Shown: positions 9,355-18,513, counted from the stretch's first letter. The stretch: 64,000 nt of DNA from Pontibacter oryzae (GCF_003576375.1 NZ_QWGE01000002.1:682001-746000), one strand, 5' to 3'. Notes: generated from the sequence alone by a model not told the origin. Numbers and translations are program-made.

Positions 9355-9454
9355 AGTTTTGGTTCGTAGAAATTCAGGCTACTGTATAGAAATACAATGC
9401 CAAAGCTTGATTTTCTAATTTAATCGAATTCAGGTGATTTTTAAAATAAGCAGC

Positions 9455-9491
9455 TGTCCGGTGCTGGACAAAAAGTGTCCGGGACTGGACA
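9455..9491 (+). promoter_or_regulatory. Tandem enhancer sites for the sigma-54 activator
   Basis: Two 16-base sites of the form TGTCC-N6-GGACA lie at 9455-9470 and 9476-9491. Both have perfect 5-base arms. Their centres are 21 bases apart, two helical turns, so dimers would sit on one face of the DNA. They lie about 85-110 bases upstream of the predicted start, the usual distance for an enhancer. Binding by the adjacent regulator is inferred from position and form. Confidence 0.75.
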
Positions 9492-9543
9492 GGCATATAA
9501 GGGTAAGACACTAACCACTGCTGTTAAACACACTTTTCCTGGT

Positions 9544-9560
9544 TTGGCACATCGCTTGAA
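9544..9560 (+). promoter_or_regulatory. Sigma-54 -24/-12 promoter of the permease
   Basis: TTGGCAC (9544-9550), 5 bases, then TTGA (9556-9559). Spacing from GG to the -12 G is 12 bases, as in the sigma-54 consensus TGGCAC-N5-TTGC. The -12 dinucleotide is GA rather than GC, the only departure. Predicted start near 9571. A hairpin-forming sequence (AAAGTGT 9560-9566 with ACACTTT 9581-9587, inner GCAG/CTGC) overlaps the start site. Confidence 0.65.
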
Positions 9561-9610
9561 AAGTGTAAAGCAGATACTGCACACTTTACTAACCACGAGA
9601 GTATAAAACC

Positions 9611-9697
9611 ATGAAAAAAATCAGCACTACCCAAAGCCAGTACCTGTTAGCACAGGCAACTTCTTCGCCTCTGTGCCTTTACCTTAATCGCCTGTAA
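9611..9697 (+). CDS. 28-residue leader ORF or lipoprotein-signal remnant
   Basis: An ATG after a purine-rich stretch opens a 28-codon frame (MKKISTTQSQYLLAQ...) that ends 4 bases before the permease ATG. In the next frame the same DNA reads LRLCAFTLIACN, which looks like the hydrophobic core and lipobox of a lipoprotein signal. Joining both by one frame change would give a normal lipoprotein N-terminus. It may be the relic of a deleted upstream gene such as a MacA-like adaptor, a translated leader, or chance. Confidence 0.3.
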   Translation: MKKISTTQSQYLLAQATSSPLCLYLNRL

Positions 9698-9701
9698 CGT
9701 T

Positions 9702-12110
9702 ATGCTTAAACTATACTTCCTGACTGCCTTCCGCTCACTGAGGCGCAACAAGAGCTACAGCATCCTCAACATTGCCGGTCTTGCCCTTGGTATTACGTGT
9801 AGCATTCTACTGTTTTTGGTTATAACTCATGAATTAAGCTACGACAGATTCCATAGCAAAGCCGACCGCATTTACCGTGTAAATACGCACATGAATTTTG
9901 GCGATGGTTTAGATAAAAACCCTGGCACAAGGTATCCGTTGCCAGCGTTGCTTCGCGCCAACGGCCTGCTCGGCTTTGAGGCAATTACACACGTTTCAGC
10001 AGAGTCTGATGCTCAGATAACAATAGGCGGGGACATAAGCGGCACCAAAAAGAACTTTCTGGAGACAGGGTCTATTGTTTTTGCAGAGCCTGAGTTCTTC
10101 GATATTTTTGATTTCGATACGGGCGGCTCAGCTGCACGCCAAAGCCTGGCAAAACCGAACACTGTTGTACTAACACAAAGCCTGGCTGATAAATACTTCC
10201 CGGGGGGCTCCGCTGTGGGCAAAGTATTTAAGTATAACAACTTGTTAACCCTGAAAGTAGGAGCCATTATTCCGGACTTTCCCTCTAATACAGACTTTCC
10301 GTTTATTATGCTCATTTCCTACAGTTCGTTTAAGAACTATACGGATCTAGATCTCTCGACTTATAATGTTCTGTCTAGCAACCACCAGTTGTTTGTGGTT
10401 TTGCCAGAAGGTGCATCTGCTGAGGCCAAAGCGGCTGAGCTTTCCGACTTCTACAACAGAAATAAACCGGATGATAAGCTGGTAAAAGAGACCTTCATGC
10501 TGCAACCTCTCAGCAACCTGCATTACAACGTAGACTATGGGAATTTTGGGAACAGAACGATCTCTAAAGAGATGATCTGGTCAATGATGTTTATCGGGTT
10601 CTTTCTGGTGCTAGTGGCGTGCATCAACTTTATAAACCTGGCAACGGCTCAAGCCGTGAAAAGGGCTAAAGAAGTGGGGGTAAGAAAAGTTCTGGGTAGT
10701 AGCAAGAAGCAGCTAATGGTACAACTCATGGCCGAGACGTTCCTGATCACGCTGTTCGCAACGTTTCTGTCCATTATCCTTGTTGAGCTGAGCTTGCCCT
10801 ACTTAAACGATTTGCTCGAACTGCAAATAGAGTTCCTGATTTTGAAAAACCCGGCGCTACTGCTCTTCCTGGTATCGGAAGTGTTGTTTGTAACATTGCT
10901 GGCGGGTTTATATCCAGCAATTATACTTGCACGCTTTGAGCCATTAACAGCGCTTAAAAGCCGAATCACGACACAGCAAGTGGCAGGCTTTTCACTGAGA
11001 CAGGCGTTGGTGGTGCTGCAGTTTACCATTTGCCAGATTTTGATTATCTGCACGATCCTGGTAAACGATCAGATGGAATACTTTAAGAGTAAGGAATTAG
11101 GTTTTGATAAGAATGCCGTGGTTACGGTGCAACTGCCTAACCAGGCTGGCAAGAAAATACAGCCTTTGCGAGATGTCATGCTCCAAAACCCGGCTATCAT
11201 AAATGTAAGTTTTGCCGGGGCGCCTCCCTCCTCTAATATCACCTGGGGCTCTAATTTCAAGTTCGACAACTCCAGTGAAGACGCTACCTTTCAGGCAAAC
11301 ATGAAACATGCCGATGAGAACTACCTGGAACTGTTCGACATCAAGTTGGCAGCAGGCCGTTCGTATACAAACACCGACTCAGCCGCATTTATCATAAACG
11401 AGACCATGCGCCGTAAACTAGGCATCCCTACTGCCGCAGATGCCTTGGGCAGGACGATTACTATTGGCAATAAAAACTTTAAGGCGCCCATAATTGGTGT
11501 TGTAGAGGACTTTCACCAAAATCCGCTTCATTTGCCCATAGACCCTACCATTATGGTGGTCAACCCGAAAGCCTATATGTTCTTGTCTGCCAAAATTGAC
11601 ATGAGCCGCAAACAGGAGGCGCTGCAACACTTAGAGAAAGTATGGCAAATGGCTTACCCAGACGATGTGTTCAGTTATGAGTTTCTGGATGAGACTATCG
11701 CTAACTTTTACCGGGACGAGGCGCGTCAGAACAAGCTTTTCAAGATATTCTCGTTTATCGCTATCTTTATAGGCTGCCTGGGCTTGTATGGTTTAGTTGC
11801 CTTTATGGCCGCGCAACGTACCAAGGAGGTTGGTATCCGGAAGGTACTGGGAGCTTCTGTGTTTAGCATTGCTATCTTATTCTCTAAAGAGTTCATTAAG
11901 CTTGTACTAATAGCCTTTGTACTTGCAACTCCCATTGCTTACTATATTATCTCGAACTGGCTGGAAGACTTTAGTTATCGTGTAACTATTGGCTACTGGC
12001 CTTTCATACTTTCGGGTGTAGCCACTTTGTTGATTGCGCTCTTAACCATGAGTACAAAAGCTATACAGGCTGCACTAACAAATCCGGTACTATCACTTAA
12101 GACTGAGTAA
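9702..12110 (+). CDS. FtsX/MacB-type ABC transporter permease
   Basis: An 802-residue permease with two MacB-periplasmic-core plus FtsX units. Membrane helices are seen at about residues 21-42, 287-310, 338-360, 380-405, 428-450, then near 685, 730 and 770. Each FtsX half carries the typical RAKEVGVRKVLGSS or RTKEVGIRKVLGAS motif just after a membrane segment. This family transmits ATP energy to the periplasm rather than forming a channel, in lipoprotein sorting, antibiotic or peptide export. No ATPase or adaptor gene is adjacent, so partners are elsewhere. Expression is probably under the divergent NtrC-type system. A terminator follows. Confidence 0.93.
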   Translation: MLKLYFLTAFRSLRRNKSYSILNIAGLALGITCSILLFLVITHELSYDRFHSKADRIYRVNTHMNFGDGLDKNPGTRYPLPALLRANGLLGFEAITHVSAESDAQITIGGDISGTKKNFLETGSIVFAEPEFFDIFDFDTGGSAARQSLAKPNTVVLTQSLADKYFPGGSAVGKVFKYNNLLTLKVGAIIPDFPSNTDFPFIMLISYSSFKNYTDLDLSTYNVLSSNHQLFVVLPEGASAEAKAAELSDFYNRNKPDDKLVKETFMLQPLSNLHYNVDYGNFGNRTISKEMIWSMMFIGFFLVLVACINFINLATAQAVKRAKEVGVRKVLGSSKKQLMVQLMAETFLITLFATFLSIILVELSLPYLNDLLELQIEFLILKNPALLLFLVSEVLFVTLLAGLYPAIILARFEPLTALKSRITTQQVAGFSLRQALVVLQFTICQILIICTILVNDQMEYFKSKELGFDKNAVVTVQLPNQAGKKIQPLRDVMLQNPAIINVSFAGAPPSSNITWGSNFKFDNSSEDATFQANMKHADENYLELFDIKLAAGRSYTNTDSAAFIINETMRRKLGIPTAADALGRTITIGNKNFKAPIIGVVEDFHQNPLHLPIDPTIMVVNPKAYMFLSAKIDMSRKQEALQHLEKVWQMAYPDDVFSYEFLDETIANFYRDEARQNKLFKIFSFIAIFIGCLGLYGLVAFMAAQRTKEVGIRKVLGASVFSIAILFSKEFIKLVLIAFVLATPIAYYIISNWLEDFSYRVTIGYWPFILSGVATLLIALLTMSTKAIQAALTNPVLSLKTE

Positions 12111-12126
12111 AGTATGATTCAAGCAC

Positions 12127-12166
12127 AAGAAAGGCCGCCCGCGTTAACACGGGCAGCCTTTCTTAT
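12127..12166. terminator. Terminator between permease and pirin genes
   Basis: A stem of about 18 bases starting AAGAAAGGC on the left and ending GCCTTTCTT on the right has two mismatches and flanking A and T runs. It serves the convergent genes on both sides. Confidence 0.8.
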
Positions 12167-12183
12167 TTAATATCAAGGATTTA

Positions 12184-12903
12184 TCAATAATTAGACTCAG
12201 AGGCAGGAACATCAACCAAGATAAATGTGGCAGCCGCTGCCCCATGCAGCGAAATGGCATCCTGTTCTTCAAGGCGTACCTGGTCATGCTTATCTACTTC
12301 GATGTTATTAATAAGCATGCTGCCATCCAATACATATATTAATGACTTGCGAAGCTTAAACGTCTTGAATTTTATACTCTGCCCCTGCGAAACTTGTCCA
12401 TAGTATACAGTAGAATTAGAGTTGAGGAAAGGAACGTTTTCCAATACTTTTTGGCCAGTAATCAAAGGCACCAGCTTATCCTTTGAGTCTAGAAAGTCCA
12501 GGGTCATGTGCTCATACGATGGCGCTAACCCCTGCTTGTTTGGTGAAAACCACAGCTGAAGAATTTCCGCCGATGCATCGCTATCATTTGTTTCGGAGTG
12601 ACTAATGCCAGTACCTGCTGTAATGCGCTGTACGTCTCCGGCTTGCAAGGCCACCTCGTTCCCGAGGCTATCCTTATGCACTAGCGCTCCATCCAGTACA
12701 ACAGTTATTACCTCCATTTCGGCGTGCGGATGCGTGGGGAAACCGTTATGCGCCTTTATCAAATCGTGGTTGAATACACGCAACGGCCCGAACTGCACAT
12801 TGGCAGGGTCAAAATAATCTGCAAAGGAGAAAAGGTAATGCGATTGCAACCAGTCCCCGATAGTGGCCTTATGCCGTTCATTAGCTGTAATGAGTTTTAT
12901 CAT
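12184..12903 (-). CDS. Pirin family protein (YhhW-like bicupin)
   Basis: A 239-residue bicupin of the pirin family. The N-terminal cupin keeps the likely metal ligands in PTHPHAEMEVI (two His) and GISHSETN (His and Glu). Some relatives are quercetin 2,3-dioxygenases and others are redox sensors, so the substrate cannot be told from sequence. The length matches YhhW. The gene is transcribed alone and shares a terminator with the permease. Confidence 0.9.
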   Translation of the reverse strand: MIKLITANERHKATIGDWLQSHYLFSFADYFDPANVQFGPLRVFNHDLIKAHNGFPTHPHAEMEVITVVLDGALVHKDSLGNEVALQAGDVQRITAGTGISHSETNDSDASAEILQLWFSPNKQGLAPSYEHMTLDFLDSKDKLVPLITGQKVLENVPFLNSNSTVYYGQVSQGQSIKFKTFKLRKSLIYVLDGSMLINNIEVDKHDQVRLEEQDAISLHGAAAATFILVDVPASESNY

Positions 12904-13031
12904 AGTTAAGTCTTACAGAGGTTCGATATGAAACTGAGATGAGACTGATTAGCCTATACTCGTAAGACTTTACGCAGTCAGTAACTTCTTGTTAAGAAAA
13001 GCTACCTTTAGAACAGCTGAGTCACAAAAAA

Positions 13032-13070
13032 AGGCCAGCAGCTTTACCTTTGTAAAAGCTGCTGGCCTAA
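13032..13070 (-). terminator. Terminator after XRE-S24 regulator gene
   Basis: AGGCCAGCAGCTTT (13032-13045) pairs with AAAGCTGCTGGCCT (13055-13068). On the minus strand the stem is followed by a run of eight T, matching termination of the regulator transcript. Confidence 0.85.
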
Positions 13071-13088
13071 AGTAGCCTGTCAGACAAA

Positions 13089-13874
13089 TTAATCTACTTT
13101 CTTGAGCTTTTGCATCTCCTTCTGCAAATCAAGCACGATGCTCGAAAGCTTATCAAGAGAAAGATCCGCGATTGGGAATGTAGAGCTAATGTATGATTTT
13201 GCTTCCCAGATCTCCACTACATCCTGTAGGTGCACCTCATACGGTGAGTACACCGGGTTGTCGGAATGAAGGCGCAAGGTAGAGCTGCCTTCCGTTTTAT
13301 TGAAGATACGCTTGAACACAACGCCTTCTTTCTGGCTTACAACAATGCAAGGGGTACCGTCTTTAACCTGACTCCAGTCCTCCACAAAGCGACCTACGAT
13401 AACAGTGCCTGAAGCGATAGGCAACATAGAATCACCGCTGATTTCAAAGGCACGGAAAGTACCGGAGTTACCTAGCATAGGAAGTTTAAAGCGTGGTAGC
13501 TCTTCTATAAACTCAGCATCTGCATACCCATTAAGGTAACCTGCACTGGCTTTGTAAGGCACCAGCTCAATGTTCTCCCTTTCATCTTGGTCTACAGTGA
13601 TAGCCAACACACGCAGGTTTCCACCTGCTGCCCTGTCAGTCCCGCCAGCATTACCATAAGGTGCCGCATGCTGCAGGTCACGGGTTATCAGGTCGTCTAA
13701 GGACACTTGAAACAGTTTGGCTACATTTACAAGTGTGCTCAGTTTAGGCTCTGCCCTTCCCTCTTCATACGCCCCCACCAATGAGCGTTTAATATCTAGT
13801 TTTTCAGCAAGCTGTGCCTGGGTATAACCGGCATGCTTGCGTAAGTGTCTGATGTTAGATGTAACCAACTGCAT
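13089..13874 (-). CDS. XRE-type repressor with LexA-like S24 peptidase domain
   Basis: A 261-residue regulator. An HTH_3 domain covers about residues 7-62 (YTQAQLAEKLDIKRSLVGAY). The S24/LexA-type autoprotease domain has Ser149 in SGDSM and Lys188 in VVFKRI, 39 residues apart as in LexA. A possible cleavage pair is Ala111-Gly112. The C-terminus adds a predicted coiled coil (SLDKLSSIVLDLQKEMQKL). This architecture suggests a repressor inactivated after DNA damage. A 13-base palindrome upstream of the gene recurs upstream of umuD at 39.3 kb, so autoregulation and control of umuDC are plausible but unproven. No phage genes are nearby. Confidence 0.9.
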   Translation of the reverse strand: MQLVTSNIRHLRKHAGYTQAQLAEKLDIKRSLVGAYEEGRAEPKLSTLVNVAKLFQVSLDDLITRDLQHAAPYGNAGGTDRAAGGNLRVLAITVDQDERENIELVPYKASAGYLNGYADAEFIEELPRFKLPMLGNSGTFRAFEISGDSMLPIASGTVIVGRFVEDWSQVKDGTPCIVVSQKEGVVFKRIFNKTEGSSTLRLHSDNPVYSPYEVHLQDVVEIWEAKSYISSTFPIADLSLDKLSSIVLDLQKEMQKLKKVD

Positions 13875-14413
13875 AATTGCCTGTTTTTAGATCTCAATGC
13901 TACCCGATAAGGTCCTCTTCTGTAAAACTAATACAATTTTAGTTATTATACTAATTTAATTAGCAAATATTTTACAACCACCTAAATGTTATATTGCATT
14001 ATTACATATATAGAATTTAAATTTTAGTATATTTTTCAATATTCTTTATTTAGTACAATATTACACTAGCACAATACCTAATACAAAATTGCTTTTCTGC
14101 TTTTAAACGCACACTTTTATGCCAACAACTTAAAACCAGAAAAGATATATGCAAAACAACTACATCTCCTTAGAATAGAATTCTGAAATCCATAGTGCAA
14201 TTACACCAGAATCTGCATCAAAAAAGCTTTAATTAAGTGCTCAGAATAAAGCTTGCAGCGTGTTTTTGCACATTTTTGTGCCCATTACTCAATAGCTTTT
14301 AATTGAAGCAAATTAAAGTGAACCTTTTAAACAAACGCCCGGTTACGTAGGCTAGATATAAAAGTTGCGCTTTAACCTAAAAAATTTATCCCCCTTATAA
14401 ATTTTATAACCTA
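13875..14413. other. 539-base AT-rich intergenic region with palindromes
   Basis: No coding frame is convincing. Visible elements are AACTAA-N7-TTAGTT (13926-13944), the palindrome CTAATTTAATTAG (13951-13963), a second CTAATACAA copy near 14078, and a small GCAC/GTGC hairpin (14268-14281). The region must hold the divergent promoters of the S24 regulator and the subtilase. Confidence 0.6.
13951..13963. promoter_or_regulatory. Candidate operator (CTAAT-N3-ATTAG) of S24 regulator
   Basis: A perfect 13-base palindrome 77 bases upstream of the regulator start. The same form CTAAW-N3-WTTAG occurs at 39292-39304 upstream of umuD. Assignment as operator is inference. Confidence 0.4.
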
Positions 14414-15772
14414 ATGGCTACGTTACGAGCAGTAAAACAAACAGTGTCTTTTATAGTACTCACAGCAGCGGTCACTTTTACTAGTTGCCAGAAAGAGGAA
14501 CTTATGGAACAGCAGTTCAATGAGCCGCAAGCTATTGCTTCGTCACTGGATGGCCAGACCATTGAGGGGCAATATATCGTAGTTTTTAACAATAACTCAT
14601 CCGCAGATCTGAGTTCTTCTGGGCAAAGCTTCAGTAATAGCAGAATTGCCTTTGCTACTATGCGTACACAGGCGCTTCAGGCAAATGGCATCTCGGCAAA
14701 AGATATTGAAGTTGAATATAACGGTGTAGTTAACGGCTTTGCTGCCCGTTTAACACCCGCACAAGTTGCCGGGCTCCGTAAAAACCCTGATGTTGCTTCA
14801 ATCGAGCAGGACCGTATAGTTACACTCAACCCTGTAGTAACTGAAAATGTAAACACAATAGCCAGCCCTCAAGGTAAAAGCGATACCAATAATGGCAAGA
14901 AGAATACCGGTATCCCGCAGCCAGTTGGCAATGAACCAACTCCACTTAACCCCAATCCAACGCCAGCCACTATACCATCCTTACCATATACTCCAATCAC
15001 CGCACTCCAAGGCGAGACTATTCCCTGGAATATAGAGCGTGTTGGATATGGCGATGGTACTGGCAAAACGGCATGGGTAATTGATTCTGGCATTGATACA
15101 GACCATCCCGATCTAAATATTGATTTGGCACGCAGCACCTCATTCATATATGGCAACGCGTCTATCGAGGATGGCTATGGTCATGGGACTACAGTGGCTG
15201 GTATAATAGGTGCTAAGAACAACGGGACAGGTATGATTGGTGTGGCTTCGAATGCAACTCTGGTGGCACTGCGTGTTTTCGACAACGCCGGTGCTGGCAC
15301 CGTTTCAAGAGCGATCGCTGCTGTTAATCATGTAATCAATAACGCCGCGCCCGGCGATGTAGTTAACATGAGTTTAGGCAGCGGCATTTCATCTACCCTC
15401 GACAACGCTGTTAAAACTGCCGCTGCTAAAGGCATTCTATTTGCAGTAGCTGCAGGCAATAGCTCTGTAGACTGCTCAGGCACCTCTCCTGCACGCGTAA
15501 ACGCAGAGGGGGTTTACACTATATCAGCGATGGACAGCTATAATAAGATGTGGGCGTCTTCTAATTATGGTGCAGGAGTTGACTTTGCTGCACCAGGCGT
15601 GAATGTAACCGCTACAACAATTAAGGGTACAATTGGTGGCGGACACTATGGCACGTCTATGGCAGCCCCACATGTGGCCGGCATCCTTTTGCTTCGAGGT
15701 GAAGTACTGAGCCAGGGCACCATTACCGGTGATAAAGATAATACACCAGACCCAATCGCATCTCTGAATTAA
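14414..15772 (+). CDS. Subtilisin-like S8 peptidase, lipoprotein
   Basis: A 452-residue protease with a lipoprotein signal (lipobox ending at Cys25 in TFTSC), an inhibitor I9 propeptide domain (about residues 50-138), a Pro-rich linker (about 165-195) and a peptidase S8 domain. The catalytic triad is visible: Asp224 in VIDSGIDTDHPD, His257 in GHGTTVAG and Ser415 in GTSMAAPHVAG, with the oxyanion Asn in AAGNSS. It resembles proteinase K-type enzymes. There is no T9SS sorting domain, so it probably stays membrane-anchored, unlike many secreted Bacteroidota subtilases. It is a single gene between the long AT-rich upstream region and a terminator. Confidence 0.95.
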   Translation: MATLRAVKQTVSFIVLTAAVTFTSCQKEELMEQQFNEPQAIASSLDGQTIEGQYIVVFNNNSSADLSSSGQSFSNSRIAFATMRTQALQANGISAKDIEVEYNGVVNGFAARLTPAQVAGLRKNPDVASIEQDRIVTLNPVVTENVNTIASPQGKSDTNNGKKNTGIPQPVGNEPTPLNPNPTPATIPSLPYTPITALQGETIPWNIERVGYGDGTGKTAWVIDSGIDTDHPDLNIDLARSTSFIYGNASIEDGYGHGTTVAGIIGAKNNGTGMIGVASNATLVALRVFDNAGAGTVSRAIAAVNHVINNAAPGDVVNMSLGSGISSTLDNAVKTAAAKGILFAVAAGNSSVDCSGTSPARVNAEGVYTISAMDSYNKMWASSNYGAGVDFAAPGVNVTATTIKGTIGGGHYGTSMAAPHVAGILLLRGEVLSQGTITGDKDNTPDPIASLN

Positions 15773-15795
15773 TAGGTTGAGAAGTATAGTTAGAG

Positions 15796-15837
15796 AAAGA
15801 AATGGCTGCCGGTATTCCTGTCAGCCATTTCTTTTTA
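15796..15837. terminator. Terminator between subtilase and recQ
   Basis: AAAGAAATGGCTG (15796-15808) pairs perfectly with 15822-15834 and is followed by T-rich sequence. It is shared by the convergent genes. Confidence 0.88.
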
Positions 15838-15845
15838 GGTTTGTA

Positions 15846-17978
15846 TTACCAACTATTTTCTTTCTTGTATATAGAGATCGATAGCCTGATCTTATAGTAC
15901 TCATATTTCTCTCCCAAGGCCTCATAAAGATCCTTTAGTTTTGCATCAGCACCCTGCTTGCTGATTTGTTTTGCAATAACGCTGTACTCGCTTTTGCTCA
16001 CATACCGAGATAAATCCACGGCATAGCCCTGCTCATAAAGCGTCGCCAGGTGCGAGAATACGGTTACAGGGTTCAGATTGCGCTCTTTTGCCACAAGCTC
16101 TACACTATAACCCTTCTTTAAGAGCTCAAAGGTGGCTAAATGTGTCGCGCCTTTAATCTTGTTACCCTTATTTTGTTCTTCATTAATAAAATCAATGATC
16201 GCAGTGATGAAGGCATCGCCGTAACGCTCGTATTTTTGTGCCCCCACCCCTGAAATGGCCAGCATCGCGATTTTGTTAGTAGGCCTTTCGGCGGCCATTT
16301 CCTGCAGTGTTGTATCTGTAAAGATCACATAGGGAGGCACGCCATACTCATCGGCCAGACTCTTACGGAGCGTACGAAGTTTTTCGAACAGTGCATCTTT
16401 AATAAGCTCTCTTTTAGGCCGTGATTTAACAGCTGCTTCTTCCTGTTTTACTTCCTCAAATTTAACAAGTTGCACCTTGCGGCCTTCAAAAAGCACTTGC
16501 TTGCTCTGCTCCGTCAGCTTTAAAGTATACCCTTGGTCATAAGCCATCTCAATCAGCCCTTCGTTAAGCATCTGGTGCAGGTAGCGGTTCCAGTCTAGAG
16601 TGCTAACCTCGCGGCCTACGCCATAGGTCTTCACCTTATCAAAACCAGCCTGCAGCACTTGGGCGTTGCGTGCGCCACGCAGCACATCTACAAGCAGACT
16701 CATGTTAGACCGTTCTTGGGTACGCGCAATGGCAGAAAGCGCTTTCTGAGCTATAACGGTACCATCAAAGCGTGTTGGCGGGTTACGGCAAATGTCACAG
16801 TTGCCACAGTCTTTCGTCATCGTTTCTCCGAAATACTGCAGCAATATGCGGCGCCGGCATGCGGCTGCCTCGGCAAACTGCTGCATCCGCTCCAGTTTAA
16901 CCAATTGCAGTTCAGTTTGAGCCTCATTCTGGTTATCCTGCAGCATGGAGCGCATGTTCATCACATCGGCATAGCTGTAAAACAGCAATGCATCCGAACT
17001 TGCGCCATCACGCCCGGCACGGCCAATCTCCTGGTAATAGCCTTCCACGTTCTTGGGCAGGTTATAATGGATCACCCAGCGCACATTAGATTTATCGATG
17101 CCCATACCAAAGGCAATGGTTGCACACACAATGAGTACATCATCATTCAGGAAAGCCTCCTGTGCTTTTGCGCGCTGGTTAGGCGACATGCCCGCATGGT
17201 AAAACGTGGCGTTAAACCCGCTTCTTTTAAGCTTATCCGCCAAAGATTCTGTTGCCTTTCGGCTCAAGCAATAGATAATGCCTGGTTGGTTATGACGCCG
17301 CGCCAGGAAATCGGTGATTTTATTGAATCTGTCGCGGCCCGGCTTTACCATCAGGTTGATGTTTGGCCTGTCGAAGGAGGCAACGTATACTTGCGGGTTG
17401 CGCAGGTATAGCTGTTCTTGAATGTCTTTCTGTGTGAGTTTGTCGGCGGTGGCAGTTAGCGCGATAACCGGTATACTTGGGAACTGCTGCTTCAGGGCTT
17501 TTAGCTGGGTATACTCCGGCCTGAAATCGTGCCCCCATGAGGAAATACAGTGCGCCTCATCCACAGCAAACAATGACACGTTAACGCGCCGCAAGAAAGC
17601 CAAGAAGCCAGACGAAAGGAGCTTCTCAGGAGAAACGTAAAGCAGCTTAAGTTGGCCTTCAAGACACTGGTTCTCGATCTGGTACTGCTGCTCGGCAGTC
17701 TGCGAACTGTTGATGTAGGCAGCCGGAATGCCGTTGGCCAGCAAAGCTTCCACCTGGTCTTTCATCAGGGCTATCAGCGGAGACACTACCACACAAATGC
17801 CAGGCTGCACCACGGCAGGCACTTGATAGCAAACAGATTTACCACCGCCTGTGGGCATCAGCACCACTACATCTTTCCCCTGCAGCACACCTTCAATAAT
17901 CTGCTCCTGCATGGGCCTAAACTGCTCATACCCAAAGTATAATTTTAAGGCTTCCCTCGCCTCCCTGATCGTTGCCAT
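15846..17978 (-). CDS. recQ: ATP-dependent DNA helicase RecQ
   Basis: A 710-residue RecQ helicase that unwinds DNA 3'-5' in recombination and fork repair. Helicase motif I is MPTGGGKSVCYQVPA (about residues 40-54), the DEAH box is VDEAHCISSWGHDFRP, and motif VI is QEIGRAGRDG. The zinc site has CRRRIL...CGNCDIC. A winged-helix RQC domain follows, then an HRDC domain (about 515-595). After it, an extra C-terminal helix-turn-helix segment (LLKKGYSVELVAKERNLNPVTVFSHL) is present, as in long RecQ forms. A -7 box is seen upstream at plus 18032-18039. Confidence 0.97.
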   Translation of the reverse strand: MATIREAREALKLYFGYEQFRPMQEQIIEGVLQGKDVVVLMPTGGGKSVCYQVPAVVQPGICVVVSPLIALMKDQVEALLANGIPAAYINSSQTAEQQYQIENQCLEGQLKLLYVSPEKLLSSGFLAFLRRVNVSLFAVDEAHCISSWGHDFRPEYTQLKALKQQFPSIPVIALTATADKLTQKDIQEQLYLRNPQVYVASFDRPNINLMVKPGRDRFNKITDFLARRHNQPGIIYCLSRKATESLADKLKRSGFNATFYHAGMSPNQRAKAQEAFLNDDVLIVCATIAFGMGIDKSNVRWVIHYNLPKNVEGYYQEIGRAGRDGASSDALLFYSYADVMNMRSMLQDNQNEAQTELQLVKLERMQQFAEAAACRRRILLQYFGETMTKDCGNCDICRNPPTRFDGTVIAQKALSAIARTQERSNMSLLVDVLRGARNAQVLQAGFDKVKTYGVGREVSTLDWNRYLHQMLNEGLIEMAYDQGYTLKLTEQSKQVLFEGRKVQLVKFEEVKQEEAAVKSRPKRELIKDALFEKLRTLRKSLADEYGVPPYVIFTDTTLQEMAAERPTNKIAMLAISGVGAQKYERYGDAFITAIIDFINEEQNKGNKIKGATHLATFELLKKGYSVELVAKERNLNPVTVFSHLATLYEQGYAVDLSRYVSKSEYSVIAKQISKQGADAKLKDLYEALGEKYEYYKIRLSISIYKKENSW

Positions 17979-18031
17979 ACGTAATATCTCCCACTGCGGC
18001 TTTCCCGCACCTGCTTCATCAAACTATTCTT

Positions 18032-18039
18032 CAAAGATA
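18032..18039 (-). promoter_or_regulatory. -7 box (TATCTTTG) of recQ
   Basis: CAAAGATA on the plus strand reads TATCTTTG for recQ, 53 bases before the ATG, and fits TAnnTTTG. A CAAA (TTTG on the minus strand) occurs 14 bases further upstream, closer than the usual spacing. Confidence 0.4.
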
Positions 18040-18159
18040 CCCAATAAGCCTCTCAAATACGAATGCTATACTTTGTATTGCCGGCCAAATAATAACCCTG
18101 ATTAACTGACCTCGTACCTATAGCATATAAAAATTTAGAAACTTAAATACCTATAAGCT

Positions 18160-18495
18160 ATGAAATCTGAGATTACGAATAACCTGGAGCATGTTCTGAT
18201 TAAATGCATGACTGCCTGTGAGACTTGTGCCACTATGTGCCTGCAGGAGGACGATGTAAAGAAAATGGTGCGTTGCATCATGATTGACCGCGACTGCGCG
18301 GATATCTGCCTTCTAACAGCTCAGTTTGTGGCGCGTAACTCTCCGCATGCCAAGCATGTTATGCGCGAGTGCATCGAGATCTGTAGATTATGCGAGGAAG
18401 AATGCCGTAAGCATGACATGGATCATTGCCAGCATTGCGCTGACATCTGTAAAGAATGTGTGGAGGCTTGCGAAAACTGGATGAAATCGAAATAA
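18160..18495 (+). CDS. Four-helix-bundle Cys-rich copper-storage-like protein
   Basis: A 111-residue protein with 16 cysteines, arranged mostly as CxxC or CxxxC pairs on predicted helices (CMTACETCATMC, CIEICRLCEEEC, CQHCADICKECVEAC). This is the DUF326/Csp family, four-helix bundles that store many Cu(I) ions in their core. There is no signal peptide, so it is the cytosolic Csp3-like type. No copper pump or sensor is adjacent. Metal identity is inferred from the family. Confidence 0.88.
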   Translation: MKSEITNNLEHVLIKCMTACETCATMCLQEDDVKKMVRCIMIDRDCADICLLTAQFVARNSPHAKHVMRECIEICRLCEEECRKHDMDHCQHCADICKECVEACENWMKSK

Positions 18496-18513
18496 TTTTT
18501 CATACGTGGATTA

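Noticed and set aside
12904-12960. tRNA-like GGTTCGA word
   Set aside because: No cloverleaf could be built around it.
13089-13874. Phage CI-type repressor
   Set aside because: The S24 repressor fits, but no phage genes are near; an SOS-type chromosomal regulator is simpler.
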